Of a stretch of DNA of 64,000 bases, positions 46,350 to 58,785 are shown piece after piece. The position numbers and the translations under genes are program-made. The notes under the pieces were generated by a model that searched no databases, was not told the origin of the DNA, and saw nothing but the letters and a program-made list of their open reading frames with translations. The stretch covers positions 153,832,858-153,896,857 of the forward strand of contig NC_084794.1 of NCBI RefSeq assembly GCF_963169125.1, written 5' to 3'. Source of the DNA: Humulus lupulus. Its lineage: Eukaryota > Streptophyta > Magnoliopsida > Rosales > Cannabaceae. Position 1 is the stretch's first letter; each line of letters opens with the position of its first letter.

Positions 46350-47271
46350 AGTTCACCCCATATCACATGCAATTCCAAGATGACATATATGAGCTATCAA
46401 GGACATCAAATTGCAAGTTTCATGGCACCTAGGTTCAAACTCAAGCTCTCATGGCAAAAAGATTATGTTCGTTTATGAATCTTTAAAATGAGCAGAAGTA
46501 AGCAAAGAAATTTAAGCCATAAACAGAATTTATCTTCGAGTTGACCCATATGCACCCTTCGAGCTGACTCATATAAGTCGTCTGAGCTGATAAAACTTTA
46601 TACACAAGTTATTCGAGCAGTATCTGGTACTCATACCTGAGTTGGTCATCACTCCACACAAGTCATTCAAGCCATAAACAAAGTTCATCTCCAAAATAAA
46701 CCTTAGTATACAATCGAGGTGGGGACAAGGTTCATCTCCGAGACAATAATCATCCGAGCTGAAACTATAACATAGAAATTCATGTTCTCAACTATACTTG
46801 TGTAAAATGAGTAGACAAGCAATTTCCAAGTTTTCGAGATGACATATGCACCTATTCAAGATGAATTACTGTTCGAGATCCTATCCGTTAATAAAAGATC
46901 ATGCTACGCTAGGCTCAGGATCATTTTGAGGTTGCCACAAAGCCCTGTTCACATACACAAGGGACAACTCAAATTATGGAAAAGATAGTTAGATAGGTTT
47001 GCTCGAAAGACTTCTGGCTCGACTTAACCCTTTAATGAAACATGTTCTCACATGCATTTTTACAAGGGGTGAATAGAAAGAAGGGGATACAACTTGAATG
47101 AGTATGCTCAAATCATTTCGAGGTCAACTTTGGATGGGTAGATTAGAAGCTTATGAAGACAACTCGAAAGTTTGCAAGCTCGAATACATTCGACCTCTGT
47201 GCAAAGCAAAGTTGTTCTCGTTTATGTTGACACATGGAACGAACAGAGTCCAAACAATAATCAAGGGAGCA

Positions 47272-47371
47272 TGTTCACACATAGTACATTGTACAAAGAA
47301 GAACTTGTTCGCACATGGTGTATTGTACAAGAAGAACCTGTTCGCCCATAGTGTATTGTACACAGCGAACA
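47272..47371 (+). repeat. 33-34 bp tandem repeat, three units
   Basis: Units begin TGTTCrCaCATrGT at 47272, 47306 and 47339 and share TATTGTACAAGAAGAAC. The unit is related in sequence to the 27-bp minisatellite (TGTTC, then GTACAA, then GAA). Confidence 0.85.
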
Positions 47372-48780
47372 AAAAAGTAAAAATATGATTGGTACTACTC
47401 AAAGTTACCATAACAAGTCTGGTCGTAAACAAGCCTTCATAAAGGCTAATACAACATATTTTTATATGTTCGTCCAACAATCTAAATAGAGATTGAATAG
47501 GAACAAATAATAATCATACTCGCTTATGGAATGAAGACATACTCTGCTTGACAACCACAAAAGAAGTATGTTCACTCATGTATCTTAGCAAGAAACTAAT
47601 AATGTCAAAAGATGATGTGTGTCAGAACCAAGACTCTGTTTGTCTACCTATGCAAACACGTTCTATCAGAAAAATGGAGCAAGGGGCAAGGAATGACAAC
47701 TTTGACCAAGGTTACATTTAAGGTGCAAACAGGAGTAAAAAATGTCAAAGCGTGTAACTCGCTTTAAAAACTCTATTAGCGTTATCTCTTCATCATTTCA
47801 TCTCCAATCCAACACCTTTCTCCAGTTCAGGGTTTACCGAGCTAATCTCCTATCAAGGAGACAAGAGAAGAGTCGGCCCCAAGATGTTAGGAGTATAAAT
47901 GGAGATGCTCCTCAGAGATCAACTCGCGAGTCGAACCTCAAAGTTAGGCCTTACGGGGATATTCTGGTCGCATACCCGGTATAACCAAACTTGTTAGGGA
48001 TATGAACAAAGATTGCTTCTTAGAGGGATCACTATTAAAGAATGCATCATAAAGCGATCGCCCATGATTGGTTGTTAAGAGATCACTCATCTTTCAGTTA
48101 AAAAAAAAGGTTGCTTTATAAAGAAATCACGATCAACAAAGACGATAACCTTGAATCCTAATTATAATCATGAAAGAGGAAAGTGGACAACTTCGAATTC
48201 TGATCGTTCTCAGAAAAGAAGATAACCTCGAATCCTGATTATAATCATGAAAGAGGATAACTTTGAATTCTACATTTTAAAACCAGCCCAAACCTGTGGA
48301 AAAAAAATAGTCCAATACTTATAACTTGGTTACTTGGGGGTCATATAGGTGTTGGATATAACCATACCACGAGCTCGGATAAAATCTATACATCTTTTAA
48401 AAAAAATTGTCTCAAACTTTTGGAAAAATGTTGAAGTGTGGAGATAACCGAGCATAAAAGGAAAAATATTTAGAATTTTTTTTTAAGTAATATTCTAAGC
48501 CTATCATGCTTCTATGAATAAAGGAATATGAGTTGCGAGCAGTTATAAGCTCCTCATACTTATATGTTTAAATAAGTATGCAAAGTGATTGAGAGAATTA
48601 ACGAAATGAGTAGATGTACTTGAAAAGTTTAAATAACGCAATCAAGCTTTGAAAAAGTCAAGTTAGTATAAAAGAGAAATTTGGAAATAAAAACCGAGTT
48701 AGTACAATAACTCAGATTATCAAGTATGATTCCAAATGAAACTTAATAAACTAACATGAAAAAAATAAAAATTATAAAAT

Positions 48781-48900
48781 CCTTGTCCTAACTAGGTACG
48801 AGGCCTGAATAATAACAGGCAGGCTATTAAGAAATAAAAGCATTGTCCTAACCAGGTACACGATCTGAATACTAACAAGTAATGGTTAAGCAAAAACTTA
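48781..48900 (+). repeat. 60-bp direct duplication
   Basis: Two adjacent 60-base units share CTTGTCCTAACTAGGTACG-like and GAATAATAACA-like segments with substitutions between them. Looser copies of GATAACCTYGAATYCTGATCG words occur around 48130-48260 and 48965-49110. Confidence 0.7.
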
Positions 48901-49148
48901 AACCTGGCTGAACCAAGCTCGAACTGAGTGAATAAAATCAACTCGGAAGTATCCTCAGAAAAGAAGATAACCTTGAACTTTGATTAAGGATAACTTCGAA
49001 TTCTGGTCGCTACTAGTTTAGAAGATAACCTCCAAACCTGATCGCTATTAGGAAAGAGGACAACTTTTACACTATGCTTGATCACCATTAAAGAACAACC
49101 TCCAATTCTGGTCGCCTACCAATTTGAGGAATAACTTTTAATGGTTTG

Positions 49149-51555
49149 TGTAACGACTCTAAGGTAGTAGGGCGTGGCGGCCAGGCAGACTACCTTAGAG
49201 TCGTTACTAAGTGAGTTTAAAAAGTGCATTCAACTTGCTAACCAAGCATTAAACTCAAAAGTGTAACTAAATTTTATTAAAATCACATAATTTGAAAATG
49301 TAATCAATCACTGAAAACTATGAGTGTTTTAACATTAGAGATCCCAAAAGAAAATACTGTTTATAAATATTTACAACTCAAAATGTGTTTAAAGTTGACT
49401 AAACGACAAAATAGAATCCAGTACAAAACAACTCCCAAAAATACCTCTGGCCATGGCGGCCAAGCAGACCAAACATGTACGCATCACCTCACGCCCTCCG
49501 TACTCAAGGTTGGCCAATCTTCCCCTTGCCCTTACCTGCACCACAAAGCACCCGTGAGCCGAAGCCCAGTAAGAAAACCCCACATAATTAGACAACATAT
49601 GCATATAAATCACCCAGCATATAAACAGGCCATCAATAAGCTAAACACATACGGCAATGTCGTCCCAGGCGCTTTACCAGGCCCTGGGTTCATGGTCCAC
49701 ACCGTAAGGATATCCCAGGCATCCTTTAGGGTCTCACTCTGGCAACTCGCACTCTGCGTGCTAAACGCTGCTCCCGACCCCTTGCCGCACTCGGCCTTCG
49801 CCGTTCTCGGTCCTTGCCGCTCTCGGCCTTCACCGTTCCTGGCTCTTGCCGATCATTCACATATTTGCATACATAGCATAATTAATCAAACACTTAAACA
49901 CGCATTAACATAATCAATGGGCTATGCCCTGCACATAATCATATAGGGCCATGCCCTGCAACACAACTATGGGGCCTCGCCCTGCTCTTTGGGTACAACG
50001 ATTTTCTTACATGTGTCCCGAGCTTCTTGAGCACCGAAATCACAAGTACGGTCCTCTAACCTGAGCCTCACTAAAAACTTAGTCACAACACATACATAAC
50101 ACTATCATTACTAACCAATTATAATCATCTCCCAAAACCAATCCCATGCTCTCGGGTCCTCCCGGTTCCCCACACATTGTAGCGGAAGCGTCCCCCGAGC
50201 CCCCTGGGCAAAAGCCTAAAAACTAAAATTTTCCCTTGCCCAGAAATGGCCTAGCGCCGCAGCACTAATCCATAAGGTCCGTGGCGCCCAGAAAGGTGCC
50301 CTTCCCCTTATGCATCCTAGCACCGCGGCACGGAAGAATAGGGCCACGACGCCCATACGCGAACCCAGAAATCTGGGTTTTCCCCAACATTTTCCCGAGC
50401 CAAAACACTTCCAAATCACTACCAAGACATACCTAAGTCCCAAATTCAATCCAAAACCCCAAATAGACCATATGGCAACCCGAAAACATCAATAACAGAC
50501 CCAAACACACATTCAAACCCATGATCCACAAATTGGTTAAAAACTTCAAAAAACTTACACCAGAACATACAAAACTTAAACCATCCTTCAGAAATCTTAA
50601 ACCACACCAGAAATCAACCTCAGAGGTGCACGAAATTCTTACCTCAAACTGAAATTCGACTCTGAGCTTCCTCCAATTCCAACTCCAAGCGAAACCCCCT
50701 TGATTCCCAAGCTGAATTCCCACAATTATCAAACCAAAACCCAACTTTCAGTTTTCAACCCAAACTCTAAAAGAACTTGCAAGAACACCAAAATTCAGAG
50801 ATGAAGCTTACCTCTGGATTAACCTTGGCCTATGCTTGATTTTAGTTGCCTCAATTCAGCCTTGAATCCTCTCCTTAGCCTCAAAGATATTCAGCTCTCT
50901 CTTCCACCTTTCTCTCTAGCTTCTTGGTTCCTCTAGTCTCCCCAACACAAACATTCAGATTATGCCTAAATAAAATAACGTGAATGACTTTTCCTCAGCC
51001 AAAGCTATCTTCTCCCAAGGCCAAATGACCTACTTGCCCTCCCTTCTAACCTATATTCTAACTAATCCTCAAGGGCAACCTAGACTTTTCCCTATCCTCG
51101 TGCAAGAATACCACTTCCACACCTAAAGTAACTATCCTTAAGAGTTACCTATAGTTACCCAAGTTACCAAAGTGCCATCACCATTTCTCAATAATTCTCA
51201 TATTCAAGTTCTAATGTTCCCAAAATACCCCTAGGCTCCTCCCGAGCCGTGTATTTGACCTCGTTGTGACTTCCTAGCTAAACAACTCCCTAGGACCGTC
51301 TTGGAACGTGCATCACAAATATATCACCATTATATCACAAATATCACATGTATCACATTTATGCCCTCAACGGGATAAAATTACAAATATATCCCTAACA
51401 ACCAAACGGGGCCCACATGCATATTTAATCACCTAAACATGCACTCTAATCACATATTCATTAAATTCACATATATTAATATAATATAACAGTTATTGCC
51501 CTCCAGGCACGCTAATCAAGGCCCCAAGCCTTATTAGTAAATTTGGGTCGCTACA
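49149..51555 (-). mobile_element. Solo antisense Ty3 LTR with a terminal hairpin
   Basis: Read on the minus strand it starts TGTAGCGACCCAAATTTACT at 51555 and ends AGAGTCGTTACA at 49149; length is 2407 bp. The flanking pentamers GTTTG (49144-49148) and GTCTG (51556-51560) differ at one base and are a plausible target duplication. It shares the general LTR plan of 437-2712 but is a separate family. No internal sequence adjoins it. It splits the Tat-like region. Confidence 0.85.
49150..49207. repeat. Perfect 19-bp stem hairpin at the LTR end
   Basis: Arms GTAACGACTCTAAGGTAGT (49150-49168) and its exact reverse complement (49189-49207) are separated by a 20-base GC-rich loop. The hairpin starts one base inside the LTR edge. 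The LTRs at 437 and 7775 do not have it. Confidence 0.9.
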
Positions 51556-52021
51556 GTCTGTTTGCAAATCATAGCTTGTTCGACTATGTTTATATACATG
51601 AAGCGAACAAAGTGATTCTGTTAGCCTATGGTGTCGATAAATGAATTATGCTAACAAGTGATCAAGGACCGAGACTCCTCAATCACTTGGGGGCATATAA
51701 GGTACAAGAACACACAAGAATTATTTTAGAAACTTTCCAAAAAGTATTATATTTATTCTTCCCAAAAAGGCAAAAATGTGTCTGCATGTGTCCTGTTCGT
51801 TTTACCTACAAAGGTAAGATTGTGTCTACTCGCCTAAACCTAAAGGTGAGATAATAACACAAGTTGTATAGAGAAAAAAGGCAGATATAAAAAAACACAC
51901 ACACAAGTTGTTCGCACCATTCACAAAAGGCAAACTAGTATGTTCGTTAGTACAAGTAAAAAGCCTCTGTTCGCACCACGAACAAAAGGAAAAACGGTTT
52001 GTTTGTTTGCATACAAATAAT
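51556..52021 (+). other. Continuation of the Tat-like non-coding region
   Basis: This has the same TGTTCGCACC-type words as 45838-49148. The segment 51655-51720, including CTCCTCAATCACTTGGGGGC and CATATAAGGTA, matches the reverse complement of about 58490-58560, which lies between the integrase tail and the antisense gene of the Tat element. No gene is present. Confidence 0.55.
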
Positions 52022-52501
52022 TGTTGGGATTTGTACCATTAAAGCGTATATCTATTTGAAAGATTACTATTAATTAAATAAAGTTATTATTTTGCACTCA
52101 GACTGTTAAATCCAATATTATTGATGTGGTCTTGAATTAGGTATATGTATAATGATATATATACAAGAGGAATTCATTCAAGATAATAATATAATTTTTT
52201 TTCGTAATTGCTAAATAAAGAGGGAGATTTATTTAATAAAGATTATGAGTACGGTCTATCTTTTGTTTAAGACAAAACAGTTAATCCAGACTGATAAGTG
52301 TATTGACACAAAGAGATAGAGGTACCGTATACAATATAGATTGTACTGGGCTGGGACATGATGAAAGAAAGAAATTTTGATAATCTTCGTTAAAATATAG
52401 AAGTTCAACATTCATTAATCGATGGTTGTTTAAGACTTGACTTGAATCCTGAAGTGAGTAATGTCTTTGGAATACATTTTACAGGATCATAAATATTTTC
52501 A
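52022..52501 (+). mobile_element. Copia LTR, left part
   Basis: It starts TGTTGGGATTTGTACCATT, a copia-type LTR start, and is followed by AT-rich LTR-like sequence. It is interrupted near 52501 by an antisense LTR and seems to resume at 54426. It may be the 5' LTR of the plus-strand copia whose gag starts at 62421. Confidence 0.6.
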
Positions 52502-54425
52502 TGTATGTTTCATATATTAAAGAAATTAACATATAAAACAACCCAGAAACATGTTTCTAATGAATTTCATAAAGTAAATAAAAAAATAGAGTTTAAGAAT
52601 TTTACTTTTACGCAATGGATATTGAGACTCCTTCCTTCACTCTCTAGCCTTTGTTCCTTTCTTTCGCAGAGTAATAATAAGAGAGTGAACTAGATCTTAA
52701 AAATACACAGTCTTCCACAATTTCCTTTAATCACCTAGACTAGGGATGACAATTCTCAACACATGAGATGAGAAAATTATGGAGAAGAAGAGACTAGTGA
52801 TGGGCGGCCACAATAGGTCTTTATTGAGTCTAGGCTTTTGCTTTTTCACACTTAACACTTCCCCCGAAAATCCTAGACTTAAGTACCTATTTATAGCAAC
52901 ATTTTAGAGTTAATTCAATTTAATTAAAATAATAGCTTAAAAATCCCTCTATGGCTGAATATTAGATATTTTGTCAAGCCTTTGGGATTTTTCCATTTTT
53001 AAATTCAAAACATAAAAATCTTTAAATTCAAATACTATTATTTTCTATAATTATATAATAAAACAAAACTCTTATTAATTAATTAGATAAATATAATATA
53101 AAAAATATATATTATAAACTGATTTCGTTTTAAATGAAATCTGTATTAAAACTTTATATATATATATTTAAAAAATAATTAATTAATTAATCAAATTATT
53201 TATTCAAATTAACTAATTATAATTTGAACATTGATTTAATACTATTTACCAATTTGACAGCGATTTGTCATAATTAATAAATTTGCCGAAATTTCTTTTT
53301 TCTTCTCTAAATTCCACATCTTAGTAAAATTGTCCAAAATTGACAAATTTTTTTTTTTTGAGAATCCTAATTGATAATTAAATCAATTAATCGAGACTAT
53401 CTAAATGATTTAATCAAAGGCATTATGGGGACCATGGACCTATGAATTCAAGCTCCAATACGTTACCATAAAATTATTATCGAATAATTTCACTACCTTA
53501 TTAATTCCTCGTGACTCCACTAAAGACTCGGAATTGCACTCTTGAACTCATAGAATGCTTTACACTTAAAGTAAATACGTTATCAATTGTTACAACCATA
53601 CTTTTTTGTTCAATCATCTATAGATGATCTACAACTGAGTCGGGTGCAAATTATCATTTTACCTCTTATTGTATTTTATCCTTAAATACTACTATGTTCC
53701 TTGTAAATGATATTTTCGTGAACTTTAATCACGGAAATGAGTACTCAATCATTTAACTCGTTGAACCAAGCTAAAATGTGATCATCATTTCACTTCTTGC
53801 TAGAAGCTATAGATGTTCATATCTATGATTAACACTCCCACTCAATTATACTACCAAGTCCCCAAGATGTAAGTATGGGCTAGTCTGTAGGGTAAGTTGG
53901 TAACGAACAAATCAATTGACATGAATATTGGAATCAGTTAGAATACTAACCACTCAGAATTAATATTGAATTGACCTATGGTCAAATTTATGATATGACT
54001 ATATTAGATAATAACGGTACATTTACTTATCTATCTAAAGTCAATATCGGTCTAGTCCAATGTCACAAATACATCCGATCTTATCTACTTTGCTAATGTT
54101 ATGGAAAGAACATAACACTACAATGTGTAAGTAAATCATATCGTAGATTGGCAAGTTAGTGTAAATCTTGTGCACTGACTAATCTTAGGACTAACTTATT
54201 TTGAACATATAATAATATTTATATTTCAATGTGATTACGTCAATATAAATATGATTAGCTATATGCTCGGGATTTAATAGAACTTTATATTATACAAATA
54301 ATCATGAATATATAACATGTGAGCAAAGTGATTGACTAAGTCAAAAATGATTTCTATTCTTTTATTGATAATAAAATTAGATCACAAAGAAATTGAGTTT
54401 TAATTATGGAAAAAACCCCCCAACA
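52502..54425 (-). mobile_element. Antisense copia-type LTR (probably solo)
   Basis: On the minus strand it starts TGTTGGGGGGTTTTTTCC at 54425 and runs as AT-rich LTR sequence to a TATA box (GCTATAAATAG, 52887-52897) and a transcribed end region, finishing near 52502. The left limit is uncertain by several bases, and I could not confirm a target duplication. No pol sequence adjoins either side. It is of a different family from 26156-28494. Confidence 0.65.
52887..52897 (-). promoter_or_regulatory. TATA box in the antisense copia LTR
   Basis: GCTATAAATAG on the minus strand sits in the part of the LTR where the U3 to R transition is expected. Confidence 0.6.
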
Positions 54426-55594
54426 TAATGAACTTCTATTTGTGCTTTTATGACTTTTGACTTATCGGGTAAGGTTCAGTATTCCTACAACCAAATTCCT
54501 GATATCTTGGAGTCATAGAACTACAAGTGGCTGGGAATATACTACACAGATGTGGAATCTACTCCTTTTAGTGTTGATTCAGAGCTTGAACATAGAGCGT
54601 TCAATTTCTGTTAGAGAACATAAATTTCATTATGTAATTATATTTATAGAATAATGTTCATTAGAGGATCAATGAAACTAATTGATAAAATCATAATTAG
54701 AGAGGTTAAGAGACATTAAGACCTAGCTCTAATTATGAACAACTAGCAGAGAGTCAAAACTCATGTAATGACTAAATCAATGGACAACTTTATAGTTATA
54801 GCTTCTAATAATATAAGACTGTAGTTTTAAGAGTTCAACTATGAATTTCTAGTGGAATAATTCATAGTTAATATATTGATTAATGGAATTAATAGTTAGT
54901 GAAATTAATTAAATTATTAGAGCTTAGAACTACGGGTCCATACTGTCCTTGTACTAGCTCGATAACACAAAGGTAAGATTTCGGTATTAAAAGAAAATAA
55001 TTAAAAATAATACAATATTATTTTAATCCCACAAATTAATATATTTGTGATATAATATTTAAAATATTATTTAATGACAAATAAAATTTTATTGATAAAT
55101 ATGTGAAATTAATTTTTATTGAAAATAAATTTAATCATATTTTATTTTGTGGTATACTTGTTACTACATAAAATAATATGATAAATGACGAACAAATAAC
55201 ATTTTATAGAGATAAAGTACTGCAGGATCCAAAGCCCTATAGTTGGCGCCAACCACAATCCAAATGGACTGTGGCCCACGCCTAGGCCCAATGAGATTAT
55301 GAATAGGTTTTAGGGCCCAAAATCGAAGTGAAAATTCGAGTTTCACGCTTTCGGAAAAGTCTGGGCTCTTCCCGCTTGTTTTCAGAGTCAAAAAGTTTTT
55401 TTGAAAAAACTTTTCACTTCCACTTTTTGATATGTTTTTCCAAATTGCTTACATGCTTTTAGTGTTTTCGTTCGAATGCTGCTGGTAGTATAAAAGCTTA
55501 ACTTTTATACACAAGCAACGTTATCCCAACGTTTCCTCTTCTTCTATCTGTTGGTCGTAGATTCTCATCTCCCTCTTTCTGTTCTCAGATATTC
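54426..55594 (+). mobile_element. Copia LTR, right part, ending near the antisense gene of the Tat element
   Basis: The sequence after 54426 (AATGAACTTC, then a stretch resembling an Angela-like LTR interior, with TACGGGTCCATACTGTCCTTG near 54930) continues the LTR begun at 52022. A TATAAAAG box at 55489-55496 may be its promoter or that of the downstream gene. The boundary with the Tat element is not clear. No gene is present apart from short open frames. Confidence 0.5.
55489..55496 (+). promoter_or_regulatory. TATA box 99 bases upstream of the antisense Tat gene
   Basis: TATAAAAG is followed by a CT-rich stretch (55520-55588) and the ATG at 55595. The spacing suits a plant core promoter with a short 5' leader. 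Alternatively it belongs to the copia LTR. Confidence 0.5.
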
Positions 55595-58282
55595 ATGCAC
55601 GATCCTTGGGGAGGTGAGAGGCCAATCAACGACGATCTTCTCATGTTGTTGTTTGAGGATCAAGAACAACCATCACTGTCATTTTTGGAAGTCCCATTTT
55701 CACAAAAAAACCCAGCGACCAGCCCTTCGACCAATCAACCAAACATGGGTCGCGTGAAATACACTACTTGTAGAAAAAAGAAAACAACTAGCTCTCCTTC
55801 TAACCAGCCTGCCCCTCGCACCAAGGACCCTTCTACTAACCCTCAGCCTATAAATACTGCACCACCAGAAATCCAACCTAAATCCCGACCTCGCGACGGC
55901 CTTAGGCCAGACGTTGACTGGTACGTTGTGCCTCCTAGCATCATATCGGCCATGATAGTGAATAATCATCTCAAGAAGTACGATCTTCCTGGGATCACCC
56001 TAGTCAAACCTTCACCTGACAAGAGGGCAAACGTGCCTGGGGGCGCCTTCAGCACCTGGTCAAGGTACCATATTGAGGCAGGGGCAATCTTGCCCTTACA
56101 CGGATTTTTTCAAGGGGTGACCAATTATTTTGAGGTCGCTCCTTTACAAATGACCCCCAACGGATATAGAGTACTATCAGCACTCTATATCCTTTACAAC
56201 CATAAAAAATGGCATGTGCCTACACCGCATGAGATCAACTACTTGTTCGATCTCAAGTCCAACTCCAACCACAACAACACGGGGTTTTTCCATTTCTACC
56301 ATCAAGAGTCTTCTCATACCTTTCTCAGCGACATCACCTACAAATCCAGCGTAGGGAAGTACTTCCAGAAGTATTTCCTTACGACAGACCTTGTCGTCGA
56401 TAACCTGGCCTTCACTCAAGGAGGTAAATTTCTGGTCGTTTATTCTCTGCTAGTTTGTTTTTCTCCATCCTTAGAACCTTGATGTTACGTCTAGGTCCAT
56501 GGTATTGACCATATCCCACTCCAGAGATGGAGCTACAGGCTGTAGCCCTGGCCAGCTTGATGCATATCAAGAACAACGTCAAGGAGCTGGTCATAGAAAG
56601 CAATCTGAGGCTGGTCGACCTCTTGGCTCCTCACCAGGAAGTGAGGGAGTCCACCACAGGGAGTGCTACTGGAGAGGCGATCCTCGAGCAGCAACAGGAT
56701 GTGCCACAACCTCCGAGACGGCGGGCAACTGGAGTGACCATCCGGGAACCCTCCAGTAACCCTCAGGCTGCTGCTGTCTCTGCCTAACATGGGAAGGGCA
56801 AGCAAAAATTCCCAGAGTACACCGAGCTTGTACTCAAGTCTTCCGATGAGAACGGTACTGACTTCTCACTTTTAGATAACTTGCCCATTCCCTGTCATTT
56901 ATTTGACGGGGACGACAACTTTAGATTTGCGATCAGTAATTTAGATTCACACTTCTTCGAGACAGAGAATGAGTGTTGTAGTAGTTCTATAAATAATGTA
57001 TCGACCAGTAATAATAGCCCGGGTATATTACTTAGAATTTCCTTTCTCCTTATTCCCTTGTTCTTTTGAATAACTCAAACTATATTGTCTGATCGTTTGT
57101 TTCCATCATGCAGTCATGCCTTCCGGAGAAGCCTTCAATCTGTACGCTGACGATGATGCTCCTCCTCGCAAAAAGAGAGCGAGCAAAAGGCATCCTGGGG
57201 AGGGCAGCAGCGATCCTGCCAGGAAGAAGGCTCGAGTAGAGGATCCTCCAGCACCCCTGCTGCACCCACTCCTTCTAGGAATATGACGCCTCCTCCCCTT
57301 CCTCACAATAACCTTCCTCCCGAGCAGGCAAGGCAACCTTCAACAAACGACCTCCTGTGTGTCGCCAACGCCACTCAGGAGAGGATACAAAGGCTTTCAT
57401 GGTACCATCGTAGCCAAGAGGCCTTCTCGCACCTTCCTCCGCTACCGCACAACCAAGCCATTAGCCGCGGATTGTCTGAAGTTCTCAGCGTAAGTTTTCC
57501 TTCTTTCTTTAATTAAACAACATTTTCTTTCATTGCCTCTGACTGGTTTACTATTTTTTTTCTGTTCGTAGGGTATCCTCACAATGGGGCATGTCTACCG
57601 CCAAGCTAAGGAGTTTGAGGCTAAATTTGCTGAGGATGTCAAGGCGGTCGAGGCCAGATATGTTGAGCAGCTGAGAGCGGCAGAGGAGAAAAGTGTCGAG
57701 CAGCTGAAAGCAGTCGAGGAGGAAAATGCTAGACTGAGTGAGGAGCTGAGGAAACATCAGGAGGCATTGATTAAAATCACTGAGGCCAAGGAGAAGTACA
57801 AGGAGGCTTTGGCGCTGAATTTTAAAGAGGCCTCCAAACTTTAGGATGACCTGGTGATTAGCAGGAAAGAAACCGTCGAGCAGGAAGAGTGTGCTAACCG
57901 GCTCGAGGAAACCAATGCTTGCAACCTGGAGAAATATAAGGGAGTAGCGTTCAAATACTTCTACCTATTCTGCAAGAGCAACCCAGGGGCTAACTTTGAC
58001 TACTTCCTAGAGCATATGAAGCAAGCTGAACTGGCCAAGTGTGCTACTCGCCTGGAAGAAGAGAAGAAGGCCCAGGAATCTTCTGAGATCTCTTTGGCTA
58101 CGGGCATCGAAGGCGCCGAAGAGGATGCTAGACCACAGTCAACCAGAAATCCCAGCAAGAACCTCCAGCTACACCTGCAGCTCAATAATTTTATTTATTT
58201 ATTTTTATTTGTAACCAGGACATACGAACAACGGTTCGTGTTGTCAAGACAATTTTTGCTGCGTAGGGAAGCTTTCTTTTAA
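55595..58282 (+). pseudogene. Four-exon gene carried antisense in the Tat element; gypsy-associated domain plus coiled coil
   Basis: Exons: 55595-56423, 56525-57022, 57114-57489 and 57572-58282. The introns are 101, 91 and 82 bases with GT...AG ends (GAG/GTAAAT...CTCCAG, CGG/GTATAT...ATGCAG, AGC/GTAAGT...TTCGTAG). Phases agree at each junction except for one frameshift inside exon 3 (about 57235-57270). Exon 1 residues about 149-230 (GGAFSTWSRYHIEAG, ILPLHGFFQGVTNYFEVAP, NGYRVLSALYILY) match the plant family called putative gypsy type transposon (PF04195 in Pfam, from memory). Exon 3 has basic, NLS-like runs (RKKRASKR, ARKKARV). Exon 4 is a Glu/Lys/Ala coiled coil with FYLFCKSNPGANFDYF. Stops are TAA at 56785 and TAG at 57842. 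The function is unknown. The 5' and 3' limits are approximate. Confidence 0.8.
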
Positions 58283-58785
58283 TTACAAATTACATCTGAG
58301 TAGTAACTGCTCGTGGTGTAAAACATTTCACTTTGATATTATAATGTTTGCTATTTATTATAACATCTGCTCGCATGACCGAACTTAGTATAGCACTTTG
58401 TTTCCATTTTACAAAATCTAAATTTTTTTGAAAAATACTCTAAGTGTCGTAGTATGTTTTCCCTTATTTTTCTTGTGTGTTTACATATTCTTGCTAATAT
58501 GTTTTGCTTGCTTAATACCTTATATGCCCCCCAAGTGATTGAGGAGCTTAAGGTCCTTGGTCACTTTTCATGACCAAGACTTGTTCGAACATTACTGCTC
58601 GTAATAAATACTTATAAAAAATGATAATATAGAAAAACAACACACGTAATGAGAAAATACTTGTAATAAATACAATAATTGGTAAGAATAACTGGCTGTG
58701 CACAGTTCCTTTTATTTCTCGTAAATGGACAAAATTGTGTCTATACGAGTGATCAAAAATTGATCTTACACTTGTAAGCGATCAG
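58283..58785. other. Spacer between the antisense gene and the Tat integrase tail
   Basis: AT-rich, with no gene. Near 58530 the minus strand has CACTTGGGGGGCATATAAGG, purine-rich, which matches 51680-51703 on the plus strand. Confidence 0.6.

Larger units (their letters stand above)
45838..49148. other. Non-coding, minisatellite-bearing region, probably Tat-derived
   Basis: No protein motif is readable. Recurring words such as TGTTCTCAC, TGTTCGCAC, GTACAAGAA, TCGAGCTG and GATAACCTCGAATTC give it a degenerate repetitive texture. It contains the minisatellites listed separately. It is continued by 51556-52021, after removal of the solo LTR at 49149-51555; that part shares sequence with the minus strand near 58500-58560 in the Tat element. 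Tandem repeats downstream of pol are typical of Tat-lineage elements, so an old Tat remnant is the best guess. Confidence 0.5.

Noticed and set aside
46165..46478. Repetitive open frames such as the ENMILVH repeats
   Set aside because: Produced by a 27-bp minisatellite whose unit is a multiple of three.
49320..49913. 197-codon plus-strand frame
   Set aside because: Lies inside the solo antisense Ty3 LTR; composition-driven, with no domain.
55164..55391. 75-codon minus-strand frame opposite the TATA region
   Set aside because: No motif and no conserved context; probably LTR sequence.
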